Source of the DNA: Hyphomicrobium sp. 99
GTDB lineage: Bacteria; Pseudomonadota; Alphaproteobacteria; Rhizobiales; Hyphomicrobiaceae
Reading direction: 5' to 3'
DNA: 64,000 bases
NCBI RefSeq assembly: GCF_000384335.2
Contig: NZ_KQ031382.1
Span: forward strand, 3,049,545 to 3,113,544
Below the pieces are notes generated by a model. It did no database searches. It was given only the letters and a program-made list of their open reading frames with translations, and was not told where the DNA came from. Both the position numbers and the translations under genes were made by a program. Positions 25,674 to 34,037 of the stretch are shown piece after piece; within the stretch, counting starts at the first letter, position 1; the number at the start of each line of letters is the position of its first letter.

Positions 25674-26315
25674 GTGCGCGCTTGCTTCAAAATACAGTTG
25701 AGTATCGCGATTTCGGCCTTCCTGGGATCGGCTGCCGGGAACGCGTCCGAGCTGTGCGTCAAATGCTCCGGGCCCGACGCAAGCTACGCCTGCGTCATCA
25801 ACGGCACGTCGAGCGCAACGATCGACACCGTCGGGAAGCTTTATTGCATTACGGCTCTCGCCAAGTCCGGCGCGCACTCGAGCTGCTCGATAGACCGGGC
25901 GATGACCGCCCCGTGTCCAGGCGAACGCAAAGAGCTTCCTGTTCCAGCGGTGCTCGATGACGGAGGATCGGAAGATCAGCCCCAGCACGGCGCTCCTGAC
26001 CTCACCAAGGCTGGCGAAGGACCGTCCGCTACGGAACCCCTCGAAGCGCCCTCACCTGCGATGCAGGTGGAACCGGCCGGAACGCCCCCCGATCAGCCCA
26101 AGGACGCGGTTACGAATGAGCCACCGCCCAAGACCGTGCAGGAAATGGTCGAGAAAAGCGCAAAAACAGCGGGCACCGGACTGAGCGATACGCAGAAGTC
26201 CGCAGGCGAAGCCGCAAAGTCGGCAAGCACCGCGCTCGGAAAAGCCGGAGCGGCGGTTAGTGGCGCCGCCAAGAGTTCTTGGAAGTGCCTCTCGTCGTTC
26301 TTCTCGAACTGCTGA
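25674..26315 (+). CDS. Secreted or lipid-free periplasmic hypothetical protein, Cys-rich with Pro-rich linker
   Basis: 213 residues beginning at GTG 25674 behind GGGGACGGG. A signal peptide ('FKIQLSIAISAFLGSAAGNAS') leads to a compact domain (about 25-82) with six cysteines ('ELCVKCSG', 'YACVINGT', 'LYCITAL', 'SSCSIDR', 'APCPGER'). A Pro/Glu/Ala-rich linker follows. The end is an Ala/Ser/Lys helix-forming stretch, about 150-195, ending 'WKCLSSFFSNC' with two more cysteines. I do not recognise the family. The layout suggests an oxidised periplasmic protein with a flexible stalk. Confidence 0.65.
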   Translation: MRACFKIQLSIAISAFLGSAAGNASELCVKCSGPDASYACVINGTSSATIDTVGKLYCITALAKSGAHSSCSIDRAMTAPCPGERKELPVPAVLDDGGSEDQPQHGAPDLTKAGEGPSATEPLEAPSPAMQVEPAGTPPDQPKDAVTNEPPPKTVQEMVEKSAKTAGTGLSDTQKSAGEAAKSASTALGKAGAAVSGAAKSSWKCLSSFFSNC

Positions 26316-26335
26316 CGCCGCAAAGAAAAGCGGCG
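26316..26335. terminator. Short GC hairpin between convergent genes
   Basis: CGCCGC (26316-26321) pairs with GCGGCG (26330-26335) around the loop AAAGAAAA. It starts directly after the stop codon of the secreted protein gene and faces the convergent Sel1 gene. There is no T-run, so intrinsic termination is uncertain. Confidence 0.3.
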
Positions 26336-26360
26336 CGCTCAGTCCTTCAAGAAAGTGGCT

Positions 26361-26630
26361 TCAATGAACCGAGACGAGCCACTCGCGCGCGAGCTTTTGG
26401 GCTTTGATGATCTCGGCCTTGCTCATGTCGCTCGCGACTTCCGACCGGTAGCGCTTCGCTTCGTCGTTGCCGCGGCTTGCTGCGATGTTGAACCACTTAT
26501 GAGCCTGGATGAGATCGATCGCTCCATCGCGTCCCGTGGAGAAGCTGAGCCCAAGCTCGAAGAAGGCATCCGATTGATCGCCCTGAGCCGAGTAATCGAA
26601 CTGACGCGACAACACGTCCATGCGTGCCAT
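26361..26630 (-). CDS. Small Sel1-repeat protein
   Basis: 89 residues starting MARMDVLSRQFDYSAQGDQSD. It contains one recognisable Sel1 (TPR-like) repeat, 'AHKWFNIAASRGNDEAKRY', preceded by a partial one ('DAFFELGLSFSTG'). Sel1 repeats mediate protein-protein contacts. ATG 26630 has GGAG nine bases upstream; the frame is open further to 26714 but without a better start. Small single-repeat proteins of this kind are common in Rhizobiales. Cytoplasmic, partner unknown. Confidence 0.8.
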   Translation of the reverse strand: MARMDVLSRQFDYSAQGDQSDAFFELGLSFSTGRDGAIDLIQAHKWFNIAASRGNDEAKRYRSEVASDMSKAEIIKAQKLAREWLVSVH

Positions 26631-27032
26631 GTGAAAACACTCCAAAACCGCCACGCGCTCTTCATGTCGAAAGGCGGTAAAGCCAACGCGCTCGCAATCG
26701 ATGAACGCCTCCAAACCATCGCAGCGGATGAATGAAAACTCGTAAAAGGCCGAACAAATTTGCTTTAACCGCGCGCTAAAATGGCCTTACGCTCAGCTAC
26801 CTTCTGACCGAATTCGGAACATTTTGCCCGCCCTGCGACGACTGTTGATCGGACCTTAAGAAGGGTTGCTACCAATTCCTAACCATGCTTCAAAAAGGGG
26901 TCCCGCGGCGGCTCGATCGAACGACGGGGTTCGAATGTTCAGCCGGGGTTCAGCCGCGTGCTGGTAACCTTAAAATGTGGGCCGAAAGTCGGTCTTAAGG
27001 AGGGTTCAGGCTGCTCGTAGCCTGATTGAGGG
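26631..27032. promoter_or_regulatory. 402-base gap with a hairpin just before the lipoprotein start
   Basis: No credible gene. At its right end TCAGGCT (27006-27012) and AGCCTGA (27019-27025) form a perfect 7-bp hairpin with a 6-base loop, ending three bases before the GAGGG ribosome-binding site (27028-27032) of the lipoprotein gene. It could affect translation or mRNA stability. No promoter pair was confidently identified. Confidence 0.4.
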
Positions 27033-27305
27033 ATGATGGTTCAGTCAGTAGTCTGCCGCTCGTTGGCGGCTGCGGGGTTTCTGTTGCTTGCAGGGTGCGC
27101 ACAGCAAGGGTCACACCCCGCCTACATCGGATTGTCAGACCTATCGGACGACGAGCCCGCGGGGAAGCCTCTAATTGGCCGGACCGGCGAGCCATCCGAA
27201 GCACTTCGGCACGTACAGTCGAACAAGGTGCTGAGCGCCATGGCCTTCCAAAAAGTCACCGGACGGACCGTTGATCCCGAAAGCCTCATCGGTCGCGGCG
27301 AATAG
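27033..27305 (+). CDS. Small lipoprotein, hypothetical
   Basis: 90 residues starting MMVQSVVCRSLAAAGFLLLA. The lipobox LLAGC places the lipidated Cys near residue 22, after which the mature protein begins CAQQGSHPAYIG. The mature part (about 68 residues) has 'DDEPAGKPLIGRTGEPSEALRHV' and no known domain. GAGGG directly precedes ATG 27033; an ATG one codon later is the alternative. Likely outer-membrane or periplasmic. A hairpin sits upstream of the ribosome-binding site. Confidence 0.75.
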   Translation: MMVQSVVCRSLAAAGFLLLAGCAQQGSHPAYIGLSDLSDDEPAGKPLIGRTGEPSEALRHVQSNKVLSAMAFQKVTGRTVDPESLIGRGE

Positions 27306-27319
27306 TTCGCTGCTCCACT

Positions 27320-27964
27320 TTACGCCTTCTTCACAGCTAGACCTTTGATGACGGCCGGACGCTGACCAATGTCTCCGAGCCACCGCTCGACATTGGGAAA
27401 CTTGCCAATGTCCTGATCGAGCACCCTCCAGATCCGCACCCACGGAAAACTGGAAATATCCGCTATCGAATACTTGCCCGCGAGATACGGGCGATCGGAC
27501 AGCCGCTTATCCAACACCCCAAACAGCCGCGCGACTTCCTTCGTATAGCGTTCGATCGCGTACGGCACTTTCTCTGGCGCATAATTGCGGAAGTAATTGC
27601 ACTGCCCAGCCATGGGAGCGAGTCCGCTCGCTTGCCAGAATAGCCATTCATCGACCTCCGCCTTCGCCCTTTCACTCGATGGGTAGAAGGCCCCGAACTT
27701 CCGGCCGAGATATTGCAGAATGGCGCCCGTTTCAAAAAGCGCGAGCGGTTGACCATCAGGGCCGTCAGGATCGACGATCGCTGGAATTTTATTGTTGGGC
27801 GAGATTGCCAGAAATTCCGGCGCGAATTGCTCGCCCTTGCCGATGTCGATGAATTTGACCTCGTAAGGCACGCCAAGCTCTTCAAGCATGATCGAGATCT
27901 TCAAGCCGTTCGGCGTCGGCCAAAAATAAAGTGCGATCGGCTCGTCGTCTCCGTCGTCCTGCAT
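27320..27964 (-). CDS. Glutathione S-transferase family protein (YfcG/YghU-like)
   Basis: 214 residues. The N-terminal thioredoxin-like domain has 'LYFWPTPNGLKISIMLEELG', and 'SPNNKIPAIVDPDGP' provides the cis-Pro; 'FETGAILQYLG' follows. 'FETG' replaces the usual 'ESxAI' glutathione-binding signature as in Nu-class enzymes such as YfcG. The C-terminal helical domain starts after about residue 95. Probable disulfide reductase or detoxification role. ATG 27964 is preceded by AAGGAG. It follows the quinone oxidoreductase gene after 8 bases, so both likely belong to one redox operon. Confidence 0.92.
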   Translation of the reverse strand: MQDDGDDEPIALYFWPTPNGLKISIMLEELGVPYEVKFIDIGKGEQFAPEFLAISPNNKIPAIVDPDGPDGQPLALFETGAILQYLGRKFGAFYPSSERAKAEVDEWLFWQASGLAPMAGQCNYFRNYAPEKVPYAIERYTKEVARLFGVLDKRLSDRPYLAGKYSIADISSFPWVRIWRVLDQDIGKFPNVERWLGDIGQRPAVIKGLAVKKA

Positions 27965-27972
27965 ATCACTCC

Positions 27973-28941
27973 TTAGGGAATGAGAATGATCGAGCCCGTC
28001 GTCCGCCGGGCTTCGAGATCTCGGTGCGCATCTGCGGCGTGGCTCAACGGGTATTGATGATTGACGCTGATCCGAATTTGTTTGCTGAGCAGCATCTCAA
28101 AGAGTTCTGCAGCGTTTTCCTGAAGTTCTCTAGGTGTTGCCGTATAAGCCAAAAGCGACGGCCGCGTGGCGAAAAGGGACCCTTTCAGCGCCGTAAGCGG
28201 GAACGGCGGAACAGGCCCGGACGAGTTGCCGAATGACACCCAAAGGCCTCTCGGCTTCAGGCAATCGAGCGATTGCGGAAAGGTGTCCTTGCCGACGGAA
28301 TCGTAGACGACATCGCATCCATTTCCCTGCGTGTACTCGCGCACGCCGCTGACGAAGTCATCGCGCTTTGTATTGATAACGTGGGTGCAGCCGTTCGCCA
28401 TGGCGAGCTCCGCCTTCTCGTCCGAGCTCACCGTTCCGATGATCGTCGCGCCGAGCGCATGCGCCCACTGACACGCAATAAGACCGACACCGCCTGCAGC
28501 CGCATGCAGCAGCATCGTCGTTTCGGGCCCCACCCGATAAACTTGGCGCAGCAAATAGCGAACCGTCATGCCTTGCAGCAGCCCAGCTGCAGCCGTCTCG
28601 TACGAAATGCCGTCCGGTAACTTCACCAGCCGATCGGCCGGCACAGTCCGCTCGTCGGTGTAGCTGCCGAGTGGGCCAGCGTAAGCCACTCTATCGCCGG
28701 ACTTGAACCCATCGACACCGCGCCCTACCGAAATGACTTCGCCCGCCGCTTCTGAACCCAGAATCGCCGGCAACTTCGGAAACTTGTAGAGACCATTCCG
28801 ATAGTAGATATCGATGAAATTGACGCCGATAGCGCGCTGCCGAAGGCGCACCTCGCCAGGAGCCGGGTCGGGAACAGTCACTTCCTCGTAGACCAAGGCT
28901 TCCGGTCCCCCAGTGGCGTGTATCCGGACTGCAAATGGCAT
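27973..28941 (-). CDS. NADPH:quinone oxidoreductase (Qor-like)
   Basis: 322-residue MDR-family enzyme that reduces quinones with NADPH. GroES-like domain with 'GVNFIDIYYRNGLYKFPKLP' and 'LGSEAAGEVISVG', then the Rossmann motif 'LLHAAAGGVGLIACQWAHALGA', which is diagnostic of the Qor subgroup. There is no catalytic zinc site. The end 'HRDLEARRTTGSIILIP' is typical. ATG 28941 has AGGAG nine bases upstream. First gene of the qor-GST pair. Confidence 0.93.
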   Translation of the reverse strand: MPFAVRIHATGGPEALVYEEVTVPDPAPGEVRLRQRAIGVNFIDIYYRNGLYKFPKLPAILGSEAAGEVISVGRGVDGFKSGDRVAYAGPLGSYTDERTVPADRLVKLPDGISYETAAAGLLQGMTVRYLLRQVYRVGPETTMLLHAAAGGVGLIACQWAHALGATIIGTVSSDEKAELAMANGCTHVINTKRDDFVSGVREYTQGNGCDVVYDSVGKDTFPQSLDCLKPRGLWVSFGNSSGPVPPFPLTALKGSLFATRPSLLAYTATPRELQENAAELFEMLLSKQIRISVNHQYPLSHAADAHRDLEARRTTGSIILIP

Positions 28942-29053
28942 GTCGTAGGCTCCTATGGGACGATCTTAGGCGTAGAGATGCAGTTCTGCGGCGAATCCGG
29001 CTAGTGGGTTGACACGGGCCGCATCTTAGACCCCCGTTCGTCACGAGCCTGCC

Positions 29054-29560
29054 ATGGTGGGTTTCTACCGCCAGAGGGAAACGAAAACGGAAATTACCTT
29101 GCATAAATTCGAATATGCACCGCCGCCCCGAAAATTGAATACTGCCGTGGCCTTTCTGCTCGCCGTCACATTTGTGGCTGCCGGCTGTGCGGGCAATGAA
29201 GCGGCATTGGGAGATCCGGCGCTCGGATTGAAGTGCGTCGACGACAGCCATGTCTGCATCAGCCAGCGCAAGATGGTCTTCGATTCCTATATGGCGGATA
29301 AGTCTCGCGCTTGGGTGAACCAACCCGCAGGCCCGCACGAATACGCCTCCGGCGTCCGGCTCATGGCCTTCAGCAGAAAGCGCAAGGAACTGAACTGCAA
29401 CGAACTGGCGCGTGGCAAGGAAGAAGCCGATCGCGGTCCGTCAGCCCTGAGCGGCGGCGGTTACCTCGGCTTGACCACAGGACAGATTGCACGCGGAGCG
29501 ATGCTCGCGCGCGAAGTTTCCCGTGAACTCACGCAGGAAATGACGCGCCGGTGCCGCTAG
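29054..29560 (+). CDS. Putative lipoprotein, hypothetical
   Basis: A protein of up to 168 residues whose hydrophobic segment 'TAVAFLLAVTFVAAGCAG' ends in a lipobox (VAAGC). The stretch before it is long for a signal peptide if ATG 29054 is used; a TTG near 29099 (LHKFEYAPPP) would give a normal signal length. The mature part contains four cysteines ('LKCVDDSHVCISQRK', 'ELNCNELARG', 'RRCR') and 'GYLGLTTGQIARGAM'. The family is not recognised with certainty. It probably sits in the outer membrane or periplasm. Confidence 0.7.
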   Translation: MVGFYRQRETKTEITLHKFEYAPPPRKLNTAVAFLLAVTFVAAGCAGNEAALGDPALGLKCVDDSHVCISQRKMVFDSYMADKSRAWVNQPAGPHEYASGVRLMAFSRKRKELNCNELARGKEEADRGPSALSGGGYLGLTTGQIARGAMLAREVSRELTQEMTRRCR

Positions 29561-29665
29561 ACTTGAACCTGCAAATTGGCTTCTTATTTGGCCGGAACAG
29601 GGCACACGAACGTCGGCCGATCTGGCCTGCACGCTGACCATAACTTCCAAAGTGAAAGTCGCTAA

Positions 29666-30196
29666 ATGAGCGTGCAAGACTTTGTCGATGCGATCATCAC
29701 GTTTGTGAAAGCGAACGAAGGCTGGGCAGCCCCCATTGCGTTCGCCGTCGCATTTCTCGAAAGCTTCTGCTTTCTATCCATCATCTGGCCCGGCACCGCC
29801 ATTTTGATCGGAATTTCCGCCTTGCTCGCTCAAAGCGGCGTGGGCCTCGACGTTCTTTGGCCAGCCATCATCGCCGCAAGTATCGGCGGCACCCTCGGCT
29901 ACGCGTTCTCCTATTGGATCGGCCTCTACTACAAGGACGACATCCACAAGCTTTGGCCGTTCAATCGCAATCCGGAACTGGTAAACCGCGGCGAGGCCTT
30001 TTTTGCGAAATGGGGAGCGCTCGGCGTCTTCTTCGGGCATTTCTTCGGGCCCGTACGGGCGATCATTCCGGTCGTTGCCGGGATGTACTCAATGCCGCAA
30101 TGGCAATTCCAGCTTGTGAATGTCTTATCGGCGGCGATTTGGGCGGCGGGCGTCATCGCACCCACTTATTTCGGGCTGGATTATCTCCTGCACTAG
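29666..30196 (+). CDS. DedA-family membrane protein
   Basis: 176 residues with several membrane helices. DedA signatures are 'FLESFCFLSIIWPGTAIL', 'GGTLGYAFSYWIG' and the conserved 'VFFGHFFGPVRAIIPVVAGM', whose Arg is functionally important in the family. It is shorter than the other DedA protein of this window and belongs to a different subgroup; the two share little outside the motifs. ATG 29666 has a weak GAAAG upstream. Role probably in lipid transport or membrane homeostasis. Confidence 0.9.
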   Translation: MSVQDFVDAIITFVKANEGWAAPIAFAVAFLESFCFLSIIWPGTAILIGISALLAQSGVGLDVLWPAIIAASIGGTLGYAFSYWIGLYYKDDIHKLWPFNRNPELVNRGEAFFAKWGALGVFFGHFFGPVRAIIPVVAGMYSMPQWQFQLVNVLSAAIWAAGVIAPTYFGLDYLLH

Positions 30197-30330
30197 CTCG
30201 AATCCGGCCATTCGGCCGCAAAATGACCGCCGTGCTTGCACGAACAGGCGCGATCCCGTAGAGGATCGGCCCAATGCTGCGTCAGGGCGCAGCCTGATTC
30301 ATTACCTTCCCACCTCTCGAGGCCTGTTTC

Positions 30331-30492
30331 ATGTCTAAGACGTCGCTCAAAAATGTTCAAAAGCAGAAGAAGAAGGCCAAGCGCACCATTCCTCGCCCCG
30401 CCCAGAGCCGTATTCAGGGCAACACCGCTGGCGTCCGCACGCGTCTGAAGAAGCTTGCCGGTCAGGCCCGCGCAAAGAAGGCATCGGCCTAG
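30331..30492 (+). CDS. Small, highly basic protein (53 residues)
   Basis: A 53-residue protein beginning MSKTSLKNVQKQKKKAKRT and ending in AKKASA, with about one third Lys/Arg and no acidic residues. Codon choice is strongly like that of expressed genes (GCC, CGC, AAG, CTG/CTC), and GAGG precedes ATG 30331. Basic tails of this sort bind nucleic acid or ribosomes, but no family is recognised. It is shorter than usual calling limits. It lies between dedA and the P450 gene, on the same strand as both. The antisense frame is open but looks like a shadow. Confidence 0.7.
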   Translation: MSKTSLKNVQKQKKKAKRTIPRPAQSRIQGNTAGVRTRLKKLAGQARAKKASA

Positions 30493-30544
30493 ATAGCGGC
30501 GCAGTCGCTCACTACGTACTTCGTCGCCGGCGCAATATGGTGAC

Positions 30545-31924
30545 GTGAGTAACGACATGATGACGACTGCGTTCTACCCGCCGACGGTCACGCCGTCCGC
30601 GCGCCCACTGCCCCTACTTCCATTTCTAGGCCGCTTCGTCCGCAATCCTCTGCGGGCGATTCCGCGCGCCGTCTATCACGAGCCCATCGTCACCTACGGC
30701 GGCAAGCGTCCGCTCGTAGCCTGGGTGACCGATCCGGCCCTCCTCGAAAATATCCTTCTCAAGAACGCCGAGCAGTTTCCAAAGACGCGACTCGATCGCC
30801 GCGTCCTGACTCCGATCATCGGCAATGGCCTGTTGACCGCACAGGGCGAGAGCTGGCGCTGGCAGCGCAGGATCGCAAGCCCTCCGTTCCGGCACGCAGA
30901 ACTCCTCGGCTATGTTCCGACGATGGCCGACGCTGCTGTCGATTGCGTGATGCGCTGGAGATCGCGTGGACCAAACGCCTTCGTCACCAATGTCGAAGAA
31001 GACCTGACGGACACCACATTCGCGATCATTGCGCGCACGGTTTTAGCGGGCGTCAGCCAACGCGACGGCGACATCATCAAGCGCGCCGGCCGCGCCTATC
31101 TCGATCCAATCTCCTGGGAAGTCGCCGCATCACTGCTGCAGCTTCCTCCTTACGTTTGGCATCCAGGAAAAGGCAAAATGCGGCGCGCGGCCGCCGAACT
31201 CCGGTCGATTGTCGGAAGGCTCGTTGCCCAGCGCCGCGAGGAAGGCGGCACGGGTTCCGACCTCGTCGCGCGAATGCTCGCCGCGAAGGATCCAGATACC
31301 GGCGAGCCGATGCCCAATGAACTTATCGCCGACAATCTCGCGACGTTCCTATTTGCGGGCCACGAAACCACGGCCAAAGCCTTGACGTGGATGCTCTACG
31401 TTCTGGCCCGAGCACAGGAATGGCAGCAGCGTGTGCGGGAAGAACTCGATGCCGTAATCGGCACGGGGCGGATCGATGCCGCAACGATCGGCAAACTACC
31501 CATTACGACGCGCGTTTTGAAAGAGGTGCTGCGGCTCTATCCTCCCGCGCCAGTCATGACGCGCGTTACGGCGGGAGACATGGACCTCGGAGGCAAGTTT
31601 CTCCCAAGCCCCACACTGGTCGTCATTCCGATCTTTATCGTTCATCGCCACAGGTTGCTCTGGCAAGATCCCGACCGGTTTGATCCGGATCGATTTCTGC
31701 CGGAGAACGAAGCCCGCTATCCGCGCACCCAGTTCATGCCCTTTGGATATGGTCAGCGCGTTTGCATCGGATCGTCCTTCGCCATCCTCGAGGCGACGGC
31801 AATCCTTGCCACTTTATTGCGAAGCATGCGGTTCGAATGGGATGGACGCCACTTACCTGAGCCCGTGAGCCGCGTCACGCTGCGCCCAAGAGGTGGAATG
31901 CCCCTGATCGTCAGGCCTTTGTAG
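30545..31924 (+). CDS. Cytochrome P450
   Basis: 459 residues with all P450 hallmarks: I-helix 'FLFAGHETTAKAL', K-helix ExxR in 'LKEVLRLYPP', and the heme-binding loop 'FMPFGYGQRVCIGSSFA' with the Cys thiolate ligand. It has no N-terminal membrane anchor. A monooxygenase of unknown substrate; no ferredoxin or reductase gene is adjacent, so redox partners must come from elsewhere. GTG 30545 and ATG 30557 are both possible starts. It follows the small basic protein gene by 52 bases. Confidence 0.93.
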   Translation: MSNDMMTTAFYPPTVTPSARPLPLLPFLGRFVRNPLRAIPRAVYHEPIVTYGGKRPLVAWVTDPALLENILLKNAEQFPKTRLDRRVLTPIIGNGLLTAQGESWRWQRRIASPPFRHAELLGYVPTMADAAVDCVMRWRSRGPNAFVTNVEEDLTDTTFAIIARTVLAGVSQRDGDIIKRAGRAYLDPISWEVAASLLQLPPYVWHPGKGKMRRAAAELRSIVGRLVAQRREEGGTGSDLVARMLAAKDPDTGEPMPNELIADNLATFLFAGHETTAKALTWMLYVLARAQEWQQRVREELDAVIGTGRIDAATIGKLPITTRVLKEVLRLYPPAPVMTRVTAGDMDLGGKFLPSPTLVVIPIFIVHRHRLLWQDPDRFDPDRFLPENEARYPRTQFMPFGYGQRVCIGSSFAILEATAILATLLRSMRFEWDGRHLPEPVSRVTLRPRGGMPLIVRPL

Positions 31925-31991
31925 CGGCCTCCCAGGAGCGTCAGACGTTAACTCCGCATTTACCACGAGTTACCGGATCGCAAAGATCGCG

Positions 31992-32005
31992 ATGACATTT
32001 GTCAT
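31992..32005. promoter_or_regulatory. 14-bp inverted repeat upstream of the small membrane protein
   Basis: ATGACA and TGTCAT surround a TT spacer, 77 bases before ATG 32083. It is a candidate operator. No -35/-10 pair was confidently assigned, so its role is open. Confidence 0.3.
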
Positions 32006-32082
32006 GACCGCGTGAGCGGGACTGCAAACACTTGCTGCTATGTTTTGTCGCATCAGAACCACCAGCCTCCAAGGAGAGGCCA

Positions 32083-32229
32083 ATGACAACGACAAAGATA
32101 GCTTACGTGTTCGCAGCCGTCGTTCCGTTCGGCTTCGTCATCCTGGCATGCGCGGGCATCGCGCACGTCGTGTTTGTTGGGCTGCGCGAGCGAAAGGCGA
32201 GACGCCTCAGCCTTCAGAAGGCCTTCTGA
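32083..32229 (+). CDS. Small single-pass membrane protein (48 residues)
   Basis: 48 residues starting MTTTKIAYVFAAVVPFGFVI, with one membrane helix through 'CAGIAHVVFVGL' and a positively charged tail 'RERKARRLSLQKAF' that should stay in the cytoplasm. AAGGAGAGG lies seven bases before ATG 32083, one of the best ribosome-binding sites in the window. An in-frame TTG/ATG further upstream gives no conserved sequence. Function unknown. Its end is 18 bases from the end of convergent gatB. Confidence 0.7.
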   Translation: MTTTKIAYVFAAVVPFGFVILACAGIAHVVFVGLRERKARRLSLQKAF

Positions 32230-32247
32230 CGTCCCACCTGCCGGCCA

Positions 32248-33729
32248 TCAGATTCCAAGCTTGGCCTTGAGGATGTCGTTGACGGACGCAGGGTTCGCCT
32301 TGCCGCCCGTCGACTTCATCACCTGACCGACGAACCAGCCGAGCATGGAAGGCTTAGCCTTCGCCTGTTCGACCTTCTCCGGGTTGGCCGCGATGATGGC
32401 GTCGACAGCCGCCTCGATGGCGCCGGTGTCGGTCACCTGCTTCATGCCGCGCTTTTCGACGATTTCCGCCGGATCGCCGCCTTCGGTCCACACGATCTCG
32501 AAGAGATCCTTGGCGATCTTCCCCGAGATGGCGTTCGACCCGATCAGGTCGACGATCGCACCGAGCTGCGCCGCAGAAACCGGGCTATCCTCGATGGCTT
32601 TGCCTTCTTTGTTCAGACGACCGAAAAGCTCGTTGATCACCCAGTTGGCGGCGACCTTGCCATCGCGGCCTTCCGCAACCTTCTCGAAATAGTCAGCCGA
32701 CGACCGCTCCGCGACGAGCACATCGGCGTCGTAAGCCGAAAGCCCGAAGCTCGTCATGAAACGCGCGCGCTTTTCGTCGGGCAGTTCGGGCAACTTCGAT
32801 TTGAGCTCTTCGACATACTCGTTCGAGAACTCGAGCGGCAGCAGATCGGGATCGGGGAAATAGCGATAGTCGTGCGCTTCTTCTTTCGACCGCATGGAAC
32901 GCGTCTCATTCTTCGCGGCATCGAATAGGCGCGTTTCCTGGTCGATCGTGCCACCGTCCTCGATGATATCGATCTGCCGGCGTGCCTCGTACTCGATCGC
33001 CTGGCCGATGAACCTGATCGAGTTGACGTTCTTGATCTCGCAGCGCGTGCCGAGTTTGTCGCCAGGCTTGCGAACCGAGACGTTGACGTCCGCGCGCAGG
33101 TTGCCCTTGTCCATGTCGCCGTCGGACGTTCCGAGGTAACGCAGAATGCTCCTGAGCTTCGTCACATAGGCCTGCGCCTGCTTCGACGACCTGAGATCGG
33201 GTTTCGACACGATCTCCATCAACGCAACGCCCGAACGATTGAGGTCCACGTAGGAATAGTCGGGATGCTGATCGTGCAACGACTTGCCCGCATCCTGCTC
33301 GAGATGCAGCCGTTCGACGCCGACCTTCAGCGTCTCGCCGTCGACGGTGATCTCGACTTCGCCTTCGCCGACGATCGGCTGCTTGTACTGCGAGATCTGA
33401 TAGCCCTGCGGCAGATCCGGATAGAAATAGTTCTTCCGGTCGAAAACGCTTCTGTTGTTGATCTGAGCCTTGAGACCGAGCCCAGTGCGAATGGCCTGCG
33501 CCACGCACTCGCGGTTGATGACAGGCAGCATGCCGGGCATCGCGGCATCGACGAGCGAGACGTGGCTGTTCGGCGGTGCGCCGAAGCCCGTCGACGAGCC
33601 CGAAAAGAGCTTCGAATTCGACGCGACCTGCGCGTGCACCTCGAGGCCGATGATGACTTCCCAGTCACCGGTCGCACCTTCGATCAGATTTTTGGATTTC
33701 GGCTTTTCAGCGATTTTCTGAGAGTTCAT
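32248..33729 (-). CDS. gatB: Aspartyl/glutamyl-tRNA(Asn/Gln) amidotransferase subunit B
   Basis: 493 residues. GatB binds mischarged tRNA and is the kinase-like subunit that activates Glu/Asp on tRNA in the GatCAB complex. Signatures are '[20 protein letters not shown]', '[18 protein letters not shown]' and '[13 protein letters not shown]', with the C-terminal YqeY-like tail domain. ATG 33729 is set by GGAGG six bases upstream; the reading frame upstream is not GatB. Its start overlaps the stop of the small membrane protein gene by 4 bases (ATGA), so translation is probably coupled. Confidence 0.97.
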   Translation of the reverse strand: MNSQKIAEKPKSKNLIEGATGDWEVIIGLEVHAQVASNSKLFSGSSTGFGAPPNSHVSLVDAAMPGMLPVINRECVAQAIRTGLGLKAQINNRSVFDRKNYFYPDLPQGYQISQYKQPIVGEGEVEITVDGETLKVGVERLHLEQDAGKSLHDQHPDYSYVDLNRSGVALMEIVSKPDLRSSKQAQAYVTKLRSILRYLGTSDGDMDKGNLRADVNVSVRKPGDKLGTRCEIKNVNSIRFIGQAIEYEARRQIDIIEDGGTIDQETRLFDAAKNETRSMRSKEEAHDYRYFPDPDLLPLEFSNEYVEELKSKLPELPDEKRARFMTSFGLSAYDADVLVAERSSADYFEKVAEGRDGKVAANWVINELFGRLNKEGKAIEDSPVSAAQLGAIVDLIGSNAISGKIAKDLFEIVWTEGGDPAEIVEKRGMKQVTDTGAIEAAVDAIIAANPEKVEQAKAKPSMLGWFVGQVMKSTGGKANPASVNDILKAKLGI

Positions 33730-34037
33730 TTCTGGCCTCCAGACCATCCCTTGGTCGCGTAACCGATGCCCGCATAAACGAGACCCGCGATGAGCGACGT
33801 TGTGAAAACGCCTGCAATAGCGCGACCGAGCGTAGGCGCGTCCCAAAGGCGAAGAAAAGTTACAATATAGAGCAACGCCGCTCCGGCAGCCGCGCCGCCA
33901 AAAGCTGCGATCATGATCTTGGTTTTGTCATCCGCACGGCGGCCAAGCATGAAGGCGACAACGATCGTAGCGGGATTGAGCACGCCATAAAGGAAGACTT
34001 CAATCAGCGGCACGTTGGGCTGATAATCAGGCACCAT
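33726..34037 (-). CDS. Small integral membrane protein, hypothetical
   Basis: About 103 residues with three hydrophobic helices ('[21 protein letters not shown]', '[20 protein letters not shown]', '[20 protein letters not shown]'). Start among TTG 34040, ATG 34037 and GTG 34034 is uncertain; GGGAG stands 3-6 bases before them. It overlaps the chorismate mutase gene by a few codons upstream and the gatB start by 4 bases downstream, so it is embedded in the gat operon. No family recognised. Confidence 0.75.
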   Translation of the reverse strand: MVPDYQPNVPLIEVFLYGVLNPATIVVAFMLGRRADDKTKIMIAAFGGAAAGAALLYIVTFLRLWDAPTLGRAIAGVFTTSLIAGLVYAGIGYATKGWSGGQK

